From CAIWHR01 sp963816925 (GTDB lineage Bacteria; Pseudomonadota; Gammaproteobacteria; Burkholderiales; Casimicrobiaceae), in assembly GCA_963816925.1 (NCBI GenBank), contig CAWFMY010000009.1, forward strand, positions 124,001-188,000: a stretch of 64,000 nucleotides of DNA, read 5' to 3'. Shown piece by piece: positions 25,427 to 34,266 of the stretch. The position numbers and the translations under genes are program-made. How positions within the stretch are numbered: the first letter of the stretch is position 1; every line of letters starts with the position of its first letter. A model generated the notes under the pieces. It was not told where the DNA came from and ran no database searches. It was given only the letters and a program-made list of their open reading frames with translations.

Positions 25427-25933
25427 TTACGCCGGAGCGGCGGCCCGCGTCATGCGCTCGGCCGGCAGCGTGCGCACCCAGACGAGCCAGACGATCAGCA
25501 CGTCGAGCATGATCAGCGCCTGCCAGACATAAAGGTGCGCCCACTCGAACACGTCGAGGTTCCATTGCCCGAGGTAGAACAGGCTGATCACGCGGATGAT
25601 GTTGAGGCCCTGGACCGCGAAGATGCCGGCGACGAGGCCCATGAGCCGGTGCTTCCACGGCGCGGGAAACGCGAGGATCGCGGCGACCAGGACGATCGTC
25701 GCCTCGACGCCGTTGCATCCGGATTCGATGGAGACCGCGAATCCGTTTTGCGTGCTCTGCAGCACCTTGCCGGTCGCAATGACGCTCGGGTCGAAGAACG
25801 TGACGAGCCGCGCGCTCACCGCCGCAAGCGTGTTGGTCCACGGCACCACGAAATACTCCTGCGCCCACGGCGTGAGCTCCGCGCCGAACAGCACGGCCTG
25901 CAGAACCAGGAATTGGACGAAGAAGCGGATCAC
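25427..25933 (-). CDS. xrtH: Exosortase H
   Basis: 168 aa integral membrane cysteine protease/transpeptidase of the exosortase/archaeosortase superfamily, expected to cut at a C-terminal sorting signal (for XrtH, IPTLxxWG-CTERM proteins). The catalytic set is intact: Cys73 in IESGCNGVEA, Arg113 in GLNIIRVISLF and His132 in FEWAHLYVW. Five or so hydrophobic helices surround them. Short compared with EpsH-type exosortases, as is normal for XrtH. No PEP-CTERM or IPTL-type substrate is visible in this window. Confidence 0.88.
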   Translation of the reverse strand: MIRFFVQFLVLQAVLFGAELTPWAQEYFVVPWTNTLAAVSARLVTFFDPSVIATGKVLQSTQNGFAVSIESGCNGVEATIVLVAAILAFPAPWKHRLMGLVAGIFAVQGLNIIRVISLFYLGQWNLDVFEWAHLYVWQALIMLDVLIVWLVWVRTLPAERMTRAAAPA

Positions 25934-25999
25934 GGAACGTGATTCTACGGCAATTGCGCAGGCGGTCGGTCGACGCGCGATGCCGGGTTAACATACGCC

Positions 26000-27418
26000 A
26001 TGCTGTTCAACAGCTACGACTACCTGCTCTGGTTCCTCCCGGGAACCCTCGTCGTCTTCTTTCTGCTGGGCCGGCGCCCGTTCGCCGCGCAGGTTTGGCT
26101 CACCGTCGCGTCGCTCGTCTTCTACGGCTGGTGGAATCCGTGGCACCTGCCGCTGATTCTCGGCAGCATCGCCTTCAATTTCGCGATCGCCGCGTCGCTG
26201 CGGAAGATGGCGCGGCGCAGCGTGCTTGCGCTCGGCGTCGCGGCGAACCTCGCGGTGCTGGGCGTGTTCAAGTACGCCGACTTCTTTCTCGACAACGTCG
26301 CGCGCATCGCCGGCGACGCGCCGCCGCTCCTTCATCTCGCGCTGCCGCTCGGCATCAGCTTCTTCACGTTCACCCAGATCGCCTACCTCGTCGACGTTTA
26401 CCGGCGCAAGGCGCAGGAACCCGTCCTCGCGAACTACGCGCTGTTCGTGACGTTCTTTCCGCATCTGCTGGCGGGGCCGATCCTGCACCACAGCGAGATG
26501 ATGCCGCAGTTCGCGGAGCGGACGAACAAGCGGCCGCAGTGGGACCACCTCGCCGCCGGGCTGTACCTGCTGGCGATCGGTCTCGTGAAGAAGGTGCTCA
26601 TCGCCGACACCTTCGCGCCGATCGCCGACGCCGGCTTCGGCGCGCCGTCGACGCTTACGGCGCCCGCGGCGTGGATGGCGGTCCTCGCCTACACGATGCA
26701 GATCTACTTCGACTTCTCCGGCTATACCGACATGGCACTCGGCGCGGCGCGCCTGTTCAACATCAAGATGCCGATCAACTTCGACTCGCCGTACCGCGCG
26801 CGGGACATCCGCGACTTCTGGCATCGCTGGCACATCACGCTGTCGCGGTTCCTCCGCGAGTACCTCTACATCCCGCTCGGCGGCAACCGGGGCGGCGAGG
26901 CCCGCACCGCCGTCAATCTCCTCGCGACGTTCTTCCTGGGCGGTCTCTGGCACGGCGCCGCGTGGACGTTCGTGATCTGGGGGCTGTTGCACGGACTCGC
27001 GATGGTCGTCTGCCGCGCCTGGGGCGCGTTCGGTCGCCCGCTGCCGCGCGGGCTCGGGTGGGCAATTACGTTTCTGTTCGTGATGACGACCTGGGTGTTC
27101 TTCCGCGCGACCTCGCTCGACGGCGCGCTCGCGATGCTGCAGGCGATGGCCGGGATGAATGCGGCGCCGGCCGCATCGACGCTCGCGTGGCTCTCCGAGG
27201 TGCAGGCGCGCCTCGGCACCCTGCTCGCCATTCCGCCGGCATGGACGCTGGTGCCGCCGGCGATCGGGCTCGTCGTCGTCTGGCGCCGCGCCAACTCGAA
27301 CGCGCTCGCGATGCGCTTCCGGCCGACGCTCGCGAACGGCGCATTCGTCGCCCTCGCCTTGCCCGTATGCGTGCTGCAGCTCGCCCGCGTGACGCCGTTC
27401 CTCTATTTCAATTTCTGA
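26000..27418 (+). CDS. MBOAT-family O-acyltransferase (AlgI-like)
   Basis: 472 aa, about ten membrane helices. Moves acyl groups, usually acetyl, across the membrane onto an extracytoplasmic glycan or similar acceptor. Family signatures: LFNSYDYLLWFLP at the start, DFSGYTDMALGAARLF, DFWHRWHITLSRFLREYLYIPLGGNRGG, and the catalytic-His region GGLWHGAAWTFVIWGLLHG. Fourteen codon-free bases separate it from the next gene, its probable partner. Divergent from xrtH with 66 nt between the starts, so the two may be coregulated. Confidence 0.93.
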   Translation: MLFNSYDYLLWFLPGTLVVFFLLGRRPFAAQVWLTVASLVFYGWWNPWHLPLILGSIAFNFAIAASLRKMARRSVLALGVAANLAVLGVFKYADFFLDNVARIAGDAPPLLHLALPLGISFFTFTQIAYLVDVYRRKAQEPVLANYALFVTFFPHLLAGPILHHSEMMPQFAERTNKRPQWDHLAAGLYLLAIGLVKKVLIADTFAPIADAGFGAPSTLTAPAAWMAVLAYTMQIYFDFSGYTDMALGAARLFNIKMPINFDSPYRARDIRDFWHRWHITLSRFLREYLYIPLGGNRGGEARTAVNLLATFFLGGLWHGAAWTFVIWGLLHGLAMVVCRAWGAFGRPLPRGLGWAITFLFVMTTWVFFRATSLDGALAMLQAMAGMNAAPAASTLAWLSEVQARLGTLLAIPPAWTLVPPAIGLVVVWRRANSNALAMRFRPTLANGAFVALALPVCVLQLARVTPFLYFNF

Positions 27419-27431
27419 GCCGCGCGACCCG

Positions 27432-28529
27432 ATGGCCGACGTCGTTGCCGCGCAGTCGATACAGGGGACACCGGCCGCGCGCCGCTGGTTCGCCGCGTCG
27501 CTCGGCGTCGCCGTCGCGAGCCTCGTCGCCGTCGGCGGCTTCAACGCCTGGGTCGACCCCTTCCAGCAGTACCGCATTCCCGGGCCGTATCCCGCGCGCT
27601 ATTACACGTCGCTGCATCGCTACATCGCGCCGGGGCTCGCGAAAAACGCCGCCTACGACACGTTGCTCTCGGGCTCGTCGATCGTCGAGAACACGCGCAA
27701 CAGCGCGATCGGTCTGTCCTGCCAAGGCACGGGCCTCAACGTCGCGATGCCCGCGCTGACCGCCGCGGAGCAATCGCTGATCGTCTCCACGGCGCTCGCA
27801 GCGAAGCCATTGAAGCGCGCGATCCTGATTCTCGACTTCAACGCGTTCTCGGGCGCGCCGGACCAGCGCAATCCGCTCGCGGGCCCGATACCGCGCTATT
27901 TCTACGACCGCAATCCCCTGAATGATTTTCCGTACCTTCTGTCGTGGAGCGTGCTCGTCAAGTCGTGGCGCATCGTCACGGGCGACCGCAGCGAGCGTTT
28001 CCGCACCGACTCCGATGCGCCGTGGTGGTGGGCGGACGAAAAGCGTTTCGCGCGCGACGAGGTCGTGAAGCGGCTCGATCCACGCGACCTCAATGCGCAG
28101 TTCCAGCAGCCGCCGCGCGAGCTCGCGGGAATGCAGGAGAGCTTTCGCCGCAACCTGCTGCCCCTCATGGCCGCGCATCCGCAAACGGAATTCGTGCTCG
28201 TCTGGCCGCCGTATTCGGTCGTCGTCTGGGCCGACTTCGTCCAGCGGCGGCAACTCGACGTGTCGCTCGACTTCAAGCGCTGGGTCTTTGCGACGACGCG
28301 CGCGCTCCCGAACGTCCGCGTGATCGACTTGCAGGGCGTCGCCGAAATTACGCACGACCTCGACCGCTACACCGACCTGTACCACTTCGACCCCGCGGTC
28401 AACGAATGGCTGATCGCCGAGGCCTGTCGCGACCGGTATCGCGTACGGGCCGACAACGTCGATGCCCTCGAAGCCGAATTGCGCCGCCAGGCGCAAACGT
28501 TCGACCCCGGCCGGCTCGGACACCCATGA
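27432..28529 (+). CDS. SGNH/AlgJ-like periplasmic partner of the MBOAT protein
   Basis: 365 aa. One N-terminal signal-anchor helix (about 20-40, VASLVAVGGFNAWVDPF) precedes a periplasmic domain. DTLLSGSSIVENT (about residue 76) has the Gly-Ser-Ser block of SGNH hydrolases, and a late DLYHFDPAVNEWL (about 317) supplies the Asp-x-x-His pair. Such genes sit next to MBOAT acyltransferases and complete transfer to the acceptor. The acceptor here is unknown. Annotation is by motif and neighbourhood. Confidence 0.7.
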   Translation: MADVVAAQSIQGTPAARRWFAASLGVAVASLVAVGGFNAWVDPFQQYRIPGPYPARYYTSLHRYIAPGLAKNAAYDTLLSGSSIVENTRNSAIGLSCQGTGLNVAMPALTAAEQSLIVSTALAAKPLKRAILILDFNAFSGAPDQRNPLAGPIPRYFYDRNPLNDFPYLLSWSVLVKSWRIVTGDRSERFRTDSDAPWWWADEKRFARDEVVKRLDPRDLNAQFQQPPRELAGMQESFRRNLLPLMAAHPQTEFVLVWPPYSVVVWADFVQRRQLDVSLDFKRWVFATTRALPNVRVIDLQGVAEITHDLDRYTDLYHFDPAVNEWLIAEACRDRYRVRADNVDALEAELRRQAQTFDPGRLGHP

Positions 28530-28601
28530 CCTGGGCGGCGGGGCTTCGTGCCGGCCGCCCGCCGCGGAACCGGCCCGCCGGAGATTGAACGGGCGGGGGG
28601 C

Positions 28602-28635
28602 TTGCAATTACAAATGCGAATCATTATCATTCGTA
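28602..28635 (+). promoter_or_regulatory. Fur-controlled promoter of the cupredoxin-FTR1 operon
   Basis: TTGCAA (28602-28607) and TATCAT (28625-28630) are 17 nt apart. A Fur-box-like sequence overlaps them: 28610-28628 matches the 19-bp consensus at 14 positions, including all of AATCATTATC, and CGAAT/ATTCG form inverted arms around CATTATC. Iron-dependent repression is expected. Confidence 0.75.
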
Positions 28636-28664
28636 ATAATCCAGCCCAGCCAAGGATCCCAATC

Positions 28665-28991
28665 GTGTCACGCCTGCTCCTGCTCGCCCTTTTCCTGCTC
28701 TTTGGAACCACCTCGGCCATCGCCGCCGACGACGAGTTCAAGCTCGTCATCGAGAATCACAAGTTCGAGCCGTCCGAGGTCACGATTCCCGCCGGCAAGA
28801 AGATCAAGCTGATCGTCGAAAACCGCGACGCCACACCGGAAGAGTTCGAGAGCCACGCGCTCAATCGCGAGAAGGTGATCGCCGGCAAGTCGACGGCGAC
28901 GATCTTGATCGGCCCCCTCAAGCCCGGCAGCTACCCGTTCGTGGGCGAGTACAACGAGAAGACCGCCAAGGGCGTCATCGTCGCGAAGTAG
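28665..28991 (+). CDS. Periplasmic cupredoxin-domain protein, iron-uptake associated
   Basis: 108 aa. Signal peptide (SRLLLLALFLLFGTTSAIA), then a single cupredoxin fold: FKLVIENHKFEPSEVTIPAGKKIKLIVEN and GSYPFVGEYNE. Of the usual copper ligands only the His in ESHALNRE is evident; the C-terminal Cys/His/Met set is missing. GTG start at 28665 with AAGGAT upstream. It lies 15 nt before FTR1, the arrangement of bacterial ferrous/ferric uptake operons in which a cupredoxin-like protein feeds or oxidises iron at the permease. Confidence 0.88.
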   Translation: MSRLLLLALFLLFGTTSAIAADDEFKLVIENHKFEPSEVTIPAGKKIKLIVENRDATPEEFESHALNREKVIAGKSTATILIGPLKPGSYPFVGEYNEKTAKGVIVAK

Positions 28992-29006
28992 CCAACCGTC
29001 ACCGCC

Positions 29007-29843
29007 ATGTTCGCCACGGCCATCATCGTCTTCCGCGAAATCCTCGAGGCCGCGCTCATCGTCGGCATCGTCGCGGCGGCGACGCGCGGCATCCCGGGGC
29101 GCAACCGCTGGCTCGGCGCCGGCATCCTCGCGGGACTGATCGGCGCCGGCTTCGTGGCACTGGGCACCGGCCGCATCGCCGAGCTCGCGAGCGGCATGGG
29201 CCAGGAGCTTTTCAACGCCGCCATCCTCGGCCTCGCGGTCATCATGCTGGGCTGGCACAACCTCTGGATGTCCTCGCACGGCGCGGCGCTTGCCAAGGAC
29301 GCGCGCAACGTGGGCAACGACATCCGTGACGGGCGACGCGCGCGCTCGATGCTCCTGATCATCGTCGGGCTCGCGGTGCTGCGCGAAGGGTCCGAGACCG
29401 TTCTGTTCCTGTACGGGATCGCGGCGGCGGAAGGCGGCGGATCGGCGTCGATGCTGGCCGGCGGCGCCGCCGGAATTGTCGCGGGCGTCGCCGTCGGCTG
29501 GCTGGTCTACGCGGGGCTGCTGCGGATCCCGCTGCGGTGGTTCTTCACGGCGACCGGCATTCTCGTGCTGTTCCTCGCCGCCGGCATGGCGTCGCAGGCG
29601 GCGCGCTTCCTGATCCAGGCCGATGTCCTGCCGAGCCTCGCGACGCCGTTATGGGACACGTCGTCGTGGCTTCCCCAATCGTCGGTCGCGGGCACGCTGC
29701 TGCACAGCCTCGTCGGATACGAAGCGCAGCCTTCCGGAATGCAGATCGTCTTCTACGTGCTGGTGCTCGTGGTCATCGCGACCGGCATGAAGTGGATCAA
29801 CAAGGGGGGCGCGCGGCCCGTCGGCAACGGAACCGCGGCTTGA
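29007..29843 (+). CDS. FTR1-family high-affinity iron permease
   Basis: 278 aa, seven predicted membrane helices. Two REGLE-type iron motifs are present as FREILEA (residues 9-15) and LREGSET (about 129). Transports iron through the inner membrane after oxidation on the periplasmic side. No EfeB peroxidase or EfeO-type gene follows; instead an exported beta-rich protein is next, overlapping as TTGA. Expressed with the cupredoxin gene from the Fur-controlled promoter. Confidence 0.92.
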   Translation: MFATAIIVFREILEAALIVGIVAAATRGIPGRNRWLGAGILAGLIGAGFVALGTGRIAELASGMGQELFNAAILGLAVIMLGWHNLWMSSHGAALAKDARNVGNDIRDGRRARSMLLIIVGLAVLREGSETVLFLYGIAAAEGGGSASMLAGGAAGIVAGVAVGWLVYAGLLRIPLRWFFTATGILVLFLAAGMASQAARFLIQADVLPSLATPLWDTSSWLPQSSVAGTLLHSLVGYEAQPSGMQIVFYVLVLVVIATGMKWINKGGARPVGNGTAA

Positions 29844-30664
29844 ATCGCGCGCGCGGGTTCCTCGTCGCGGTCGCGCTGGCGGCGGCGTGCAGCGCGAAGG
29901 CCGATCCCAACGACTATGTCTTCGTGCCGGCGGTCGAGTACGGCGAGCGCGAGATCGACTTCAAATACGGCGTTGCCGGCAAGAAGAACGAGCCCACCGC
30001 GCAGGCGGCGAGCCTCGGCTTCGGCTACGGCCTCAAGGAGTGGTGGTTCACCGAGTTCTACGTGAAGGGCGCGCGCGAAGGCGCGCGGTCGACTTTCGAC
30101 GCGATCGAATTCGAGAACAAGTTCCAGCTGACCGAGACCGGCCAGTATCCGGTCGACGTCGGATTCATCACCGAATTCGAGCTCCCGCATGACCGCAGCG
30201 AGGGCAACGAATTTCGCTTCGGTCCGCTGTTCCAGACGGAATTCGACCGCCTGCAGCTCAACTTCAACCCGCTGCTCACGAACATCACGCGCGCGGTCGA
30301 CGGCAACGGGACCTATTTCGACTACCAGTGGCAGGTCAAGTACCGCTGGCAGCCGTCGCTCGAATTCGGCGCGCAAGGATTCGGGGAAATGGGCAAGTGG
30401 AATCACCTCGCGCCCGCCAGCGAGCAGACCCATCGCCTCGGACCGGCGTTTTTCGGAAAAGTCGGGCTCGGCGGGCGCGAGGCCATCGTCTGGAACGCGG
30501 CTCTGCTGTTCGGCGTGACGCAGGCGTCGCCGGACTGGAATTTCCGGCTGCAGGCGGAAGTACGAGTTCTCGGCGCGCGCGTCGACGGTACGGGCACGCT
30601 GGCTGCTACGCGTTTCCGCTCTTCGCGCGCGCGAGCGGCGGATTGCTCGCGAAGTAGCGCTTGA
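29840..30664 (+). CDS. Exported beta-rich protein of the FTR1 operon (outer-membrane-like)
   Basis: About 274 aa as read. Probable TTG start at 29840 overlapping the FTR1 stop; signal peptide ends CSAKA. The mature part alternates aromatic and polar residues (EREIDFKYGV, GFGYGLKEWWFTEFYVKG, YFDYQWQVKYRW, WNFRLQAEV), typical of outer-membrane beta-barrels. The last 35 codons after RLQAE look out of frame: removing one G near 30561 would give EYEF, the usual kind of barrel end, but then no nearby stop is found, so the true end is unclear. Its tail overlaps amiC on the other strand. Function unknown; perhaps iron passage. Confidence 0.65.
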   Translation: MNRARGFLVAVALAAACSAKADPNDYVFVPAVEYGEREIDFKYGVAGKKNEPTAQAASLGFGYGLKEWWFTEFYVKGAREGARSTFDAIEFENKFQLTETGQYPVDVGFITEFELPHDRSEGNEFRFGPLFQTEFDRLQLNFNPLLTNITRAVDGNGTYFDYQWQVKYRWQPSLEFGAQGFGEMGKWNHLAPASEQTHRLGPAFFGKVGLGGREAIVWNAALLFGVTQASPDWNFRLQAEVRVLGARVDGTGTLAATRFRSSRARAADCSRSSA

Positions 30665-31904
30665 TGCCGTCGCGCATCGACTGCGCGAACGCCATCTGGT
30701 GCCGGTCGCTGCGCAGCTTCAATTCCTCATCCGGGTTCGAGATGAACGCCGTCTCGACCAGGATCGACGGAATGTCCGGCGCCTTCAGCACGGCGAATCC
30801 CGCCTGCTCCACGGCCGCCTTGTGCAGCGGATTGACCGTCCCAATGCCGTCCAGGACGTGCCGGCCGACCTTGAGGCTGTCGCTGATCTGCGCGGTCTGC
30901 GACAGGTCGATGAGGGTCCGCGCGAGCATCGGATCGCGAACGTCGACGTTGACGCCGCCGATCAGGTCGGCCGCATTTTCCTTTTGCGCCAGCCATTTCG
31001 CCGCCGCGCTCGACGCGCCGCCCTCGGAGAGCGCGAATACGGACGAGCCGCGAGCGCTGCGCTCCCGGAATGCATCCGCGTGGATCGACACGAAGAGATC
31101 CGCCTGCACGGCCTGTGCCTTCCTGACCCGGGTCGCGAGCGGGACGAAATAGTCGTCGTCGCGCGTCATCGTTGCGCGCATGCCGGGCTCCGCATCGATC
31201 AGGGTGCGCAGCTTGCGGGCGATCGCAAGCGCGACGTCCTTCTCCATCGTGCCCCGCTGGCCCACCGCGCCGGGATCCTCGCCGCCGTGTCCCGCGTCGA
31301 GCGCGACGATGATCTTCCGCCGCTCGCTTCGTTTGGCTTCCGCCCGCGCTTCGGGAATGCGATCCTGCGCCGCGCCGGCGGGCTTCGCGCCTCCGCCGAC
31401 CACGCCCTTTTCCTCGAGCAGCGCCATCAACGGATCGACCGGCGTCAGTGGATAGAGGTCGAGGACGACGCGATGCCCGAAGGTCGCGACGGGCGGCAGT
31501 GCGAAGAGCTGCGGCCGCGTTTCGGTCTTGAGGTCGAGGACGATGCGCAGGACGTCAGGTGAATTGCGCGCGATGCGAATTCCCGCGATGTACGGATCCG
31601 TCGACTGCACGTACGCCGGCAACCGCTCGAGTTCGGGCGACAGCTCGACGCCTTCGAGATCGAGCACGACGCGGTGCGGGTCCTTCAGCATAAGCAGCTG
31701 ATGCGGGATCGGCGCGGGCCCTTCGATGATCACGCGCGTGTATTCCTGCGCGGGCCACAGGCGCGCGGAAGCGATCCGCGCAGCCGCCGACCAGGCCTTC
31801 GAGGGCGCGATCAGATGCGCGGCGGGAAGCACCAGCCAGCGGCACGCGCGCCGGCGCTCGATCGAGAACCGTATTACGCCGCGGCGGCGATCGCGCGCAG
31901 GCAT
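30606..31904 (-). CDS. amiC: N-acetylmuramoyl-L-alanine amidase (AmiC type)
   Basis: Periplasmic zinc amidase that splits septal murein during cell separation; 432 aa. Basic N-terminus with a hydrophobic export segment (about 20-38), an AMIN domain (about 45-160, YTRVIIEGPAPIPHQLLML and DVLRIVLDLK), a linker, and an Amidase_3 domain (about 195-420) with zinc and catalytic residues in LDAGHGGEDPGA, FVSIHADAF and ILVETAFISNPDEE. The start overlaps tsaE by 31 nt; this tsaE-amiC pair is common in proteobacteria. Confidence 0.93.
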   Translation of the reverse strand: MPARDRRRGVIRFSIERRRACRWLVLPAAHLIAPSKAWSAAARIASARLWPAQEYTRVIIEGPAPIPHQLLMLKDPHRVVLDLEGVELSPELERLPAYVQSTDPYIAGIRIARNSPDVLRIVLDLKTETRPQLFALPPVATFGHRVVLDLYPLTPVDPLMALLEEKGVVGGGAKPAGAAQDRIPEARAEAKRSERRKIIVALDAGHGGEDPGAVGQRGTMEKDVALAIARKLRTLIDAEPGMRATMTRDDDYFVPLATRVRKAQAVQADLFVSIHADAFRERSARGSSVFALSEGGASSAAAKWLAQKENAADLIGGVNVDVRDPMLARTLIDLSQTAQISDSLKVGRHVLDGIGTVNPLHKAAVEQAGFAVLKAPDIPSILVETAFISNPDEELKLRSDRHQMAFAQSMRDGIKRYFASNPPLARAKSGNA

Positions 31905-32353
31905 CGTTCACCCGACTCCGTGTGTGCGCGCAACGTGAGATCGCGTCCCGGTCGCTGCCCGCCGACGGGATGCGCCAGCGTCAACGCGAGGTCCGGCGGC
32001 GGCAGCAATGTCCCTATGCGCTCGGGCCATTCGACCACGCAGACGCTGTCGTCGCGAAAGCAGTCGGCGAGTCCCGCCGTTTCCCATTCGCTTGGATCGG
32101 TGAACCGATAAAAATCAAAGTGATAGAAGTATAAGTTCGAAAAGGGATAATGTTCAACCAGCGTGTAGGTCGGGCTCTTGACGGGTCCTTGCCATTCCAA
32201 CCGGCGCAGGCAGCCGCGCACCAGCGTCGTCTTGCCCGTGCCGAGCTCGCCCGACAGTGTGACCACCATTCCGGGCCGCAGTTCGGGCGCAAGGCGCGCG
32301 CCCGCGGCTTCGGTCGCTGCAGTGTCGTCGAGGTGAAGGGAGGCGATCGACAT
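31874..32353 (-). CDS. tsaE: tRNA threonylcarbamoyladenosine biosynthesis ATPase TsaE
   Basis: 159 aa P-loop ATPase that works with TsaB and TsaD to make t6A37 in tRNA. Walker A is GELGTGKTT (about residues 35-43); PVKSPTYTLVEHY, FYHFDFYRF and VVEWPERIG follow in the expected order. I chose the ATG at 32353 over a TTG 9 nt upstream. Divergent from queG with about 60 nt between starts. Confidence 0.94.
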   Translation of the reverse strand: MSIASLHLDDTAATEAAGARLAPELRPGMVVTLSGELGTGKTTLVRGCLRRLEWQGPVKSPTYTLVEHYPFSNLYFYHFDFYRFTDPSEWETAGLADCFRDDSVCVVEWPERIGTLLPPPDLALTLAHPVGGQRPGRDLTLRAHTESGERCLRAIAAAA

Positions 32354-32413
32354 GGTCTTCAAGCGGGGTCATGCCGCGACGCCGCGCGAGGCGCGTGGTG
32401 TACGCTTTCCCGG

Positions 32414-33526
32414 ATGACGACGGCGTCGAAAGCGGCGGACAACGAGCTTCGCCAACGCGACATGCCCGCGCTCGCCGCGCGCATCCGCGAATGGGGACGC
32501 GACCTCGGCTTCGACGAAATCGGCATTGCGGGCACGGACCTCGGCGCCGACGAAGCGCGCCTCGTCGCCTGGATCAAGGCAGGACGCCACGGGACGATGG
32601 ATTATATGGCACGTCACGGCGCGCGCCGCGCGCGTCCGGCCGAGCTCGTCCCCGGGACCGTGACGATCATCACCGCGCGCATGAACTACCTGCCGCCCGC
32701 CGCGCGGGCAACCGAAGCTGTCCTGGCCGATCCCGCGAAGGCGTTCATCGCGCGCTACGCGCTCGGCCGCGACTATCACAAGGTGCTGCGCGCGAAGCTG
32801 CAGCGCCTCGCCGTGCGCATCCGCGAGGAGGCCGGCGACTTCGGGTATCGCGTGTTCACGGACAGTGCGCCGGTGCTCGAAGTGGCGCTCGCCGCGAAAT
32901 CGGGGCTCGGCTGGCGCGGCAAGCACACGCTGCTGCTCACGCGCGACACCGGCTCGTGGTTCTTCCTGGGCGAGATCTACACCGACCTTCCCTTGCCCGA
33001 GACCGCGCCGCAATCGGCGCACTGCGGGTCGTGCACCGCATGCATCGACATCTGCCCGACCCGCGCGATCGTCGCGCCCTACGAGCTCGACGCGCGCCGG
33101 TGCATCTCGTACCTGACGATCGAGCACGCCGGCAGCATTCCCGTGGAGCTTCGTCCGCTCATCGGAAACCGGATCTACGGGTGCGACGACTGCCAGCTCG
33201 TGTGTCCGTGGAACCGGTACGCGAGCGTTGCGACCGAAGCGGGATTCGCCGTTCGCCACGGGCTGGACAATGCCGATCTCGTCACGCTGTTCGCGTGGAC
33301 AGCGGCCGAGTTCGACGAGCGGACGGCGGGGAGCGCGATCCGCCGGATCGGCCACGAGCGCTGGTCGCGCAACATCGCGGTCGCGCTCGGCAACGCGCCG
33401 CCCGAGCCGGACATTGTCGCGGCACTTTCGGCGCGCGCGGACGACCCGTCGGCGCTGGTTCGCGAGCACGTCGCCTGGGCGCTGGCGCGGCACCGCGAAC
33501 GCAGGGCTAGTGCGGCGCCCACTTGA
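32414..33526 (+). CDS. queG: Epoxyqueuosine reductase
   Basis: Cobalamin- and iron-sulphur-dependent enzyme for the last step of queuosine formation in tRNA; 370 aa. Two 4Fe-4S sites: CGSCTACIDICP (about residue 204) and CDDCQLVCPW (about 256). The N-terminal corrinoid-binding region shows HGTMDYMARH and RYALGRDYHK. HEAT-like C-terminus. With gluQ at 16 kb this means tRNA-Asp can receive glutamyl-queuosine. Overlaps the convergent thioredoxin-like gene by 20 nt. Confidence 0.95.
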   Translation: MTTASKAADNELRQRDMPALAARIREWGRDLGFDEIGIAGTDLGADEARLVAWIKAGRHGTMDYMARHGARRARPAELVPGTVTIITARMNYLPPAARATEAVLADPAKAFIARYALGRDYHKVLRAKLQRLAVRIREEAGDFGYRVFTDSAPVLEVALAAKSGLGWRGKHTLLLTRDTGSWFFLGEIYTDLPLPETAPQSAHCGSCTACIDICPTRAIVAPYELDARRCISYLTIEHAGSIPVELRPLIGNRIYGCDDCQLVCPWNRYASVATEAGFAVRHGLDNADLVTLFAWTAAEFDERTAGSAIRRIGHERWSRNIAVALGNAPPEPDIVAALSARADDPSALVREHVAWALARHRERRASAAPT

Positions 33527-33995
33527 CGAGAAACGCCCGCATCGCGGCCGGATCGTAATTCTTCTTCGCCTCGAGCTCGTCGGTGTCCTGGGAGTGCAGC
33601 ACGCGCCCGCCCGCATCGAGCACGAAAATATGCGGATAGCCCTTGATCGCCGGGTAGCGGCGCAGGAACGCGTCGTTGTGGTTTTCCGCGGACCAGTTGA
33701 CCTTGAGCCAGACGTAGTGGGCGTCGCGGTACCGCTTGAGATCGGGATTGGCCGAGAAGAACCGGTCCATGATGTGGCACCACGAGCACCATTCGCCGCC
33801 GACGACGACGATCACATTGCGCCCGGCGGCGCGCGCGATTCGCAACGCGACGTCGAGATCCTTCGCCGGGTCGCGGGCGGGGTCGTATTCGAACGGCAGC
33901 GCGACGGGCTCGTCCGCCGCGAATGACGGGACGGGGAAGCAGGCGGCAACGGCGAGCGCGAGAAGGCGGCGGCGTGACAGATGCAGTGCAGGCAT
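33507..33995 (-). CDS. Exported thioredoxin-fold protein
   Basis: 162 aa from ATG 33995 (an upstream ATG at 34031 would add 12 residues). Basic n-region HLSRRRLLALAVAACF then a cleavage region near SFAADEP, so exported. The thioredoxin-like domain has GGEWCSWCHIMDRFF (CxxC preceded by Trp) and GYPHIFVLDAGG (cis-Pro before His), close to the DUF255/thioredoxin_7 type. Probable periplasmic disulfide reductase; the partner is unknown. Convergent with queG. Confidence 0.85.
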   Translation of the reverse strand: MPALHLSRRRLLALAVAACFPVPSFAADEPVALPFEYDPARDPAKDLDVALRIARAAGRNVIVVVGGEWCSWCHIMDRFFSANPDLKRYRDAHYVWLKVNWSAENHNDAFLRRYPAIKGYPHIFVLDAGGRVLHSQDTDELEAKKNYDPAAMRAFLVKWAPH

Positions 33996-34052
33996 GTTGG
34001 GTCGTATGCGGGCGGTGGTCGAGGCGTCCATGAATTCTACGCGTGTCCCGCC

Positions 34053-34253
34053 CTAGAAATCGAGGAAGAACGGTGCGACGGCCAATACGATGCCGATGCC
34101 GCCCAGCCACATCCACCCGTCGACGAAATACGTGTACAGGCAGAGGGCGATGCCGGCGATCAGCGGCGCGAACTTCTGCTGCCGCCGGCCATAGACGATG
34201 TACGCCATGCCCACCGCGCTCATGACGAAGCTGAAGAACAGGGTCGCGGCCAT
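34053..34253 (-). CDS. Small membrane protein, conserved hypothetical
   Basis: 66 aa with two to three hydrophobic segments (ATLFFSFVMSAVGMAYIVYG; LIAGIALCLYTYFVDGWMWL; GIVLAVAPFFLDF) and a short basic loop GRRQQKF. The pattern GxAYxxYGRRQ is seen in small proteins of many proteobacteria. Thirteen nt after gspF, but no known link to secretion. Confidence 0.7.
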   Translation of the reverse strand: MAATLFFSFVMSAVGMAYIVYGRRQQKFAPLIAGIALCLYTYFVDGWMWLGGIGIVLAVAPFFLDF

Positions 34254-34266
34254 GGAGCGGCCCCGG

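Noticed and set aside
28535..28565. GC-rich hairpin after the SGNH-like gene as a terminator
   Set aside because: An 8-bp stem (GCGGCGGG / CCCGCCGC) is present but there is no T-run after it.
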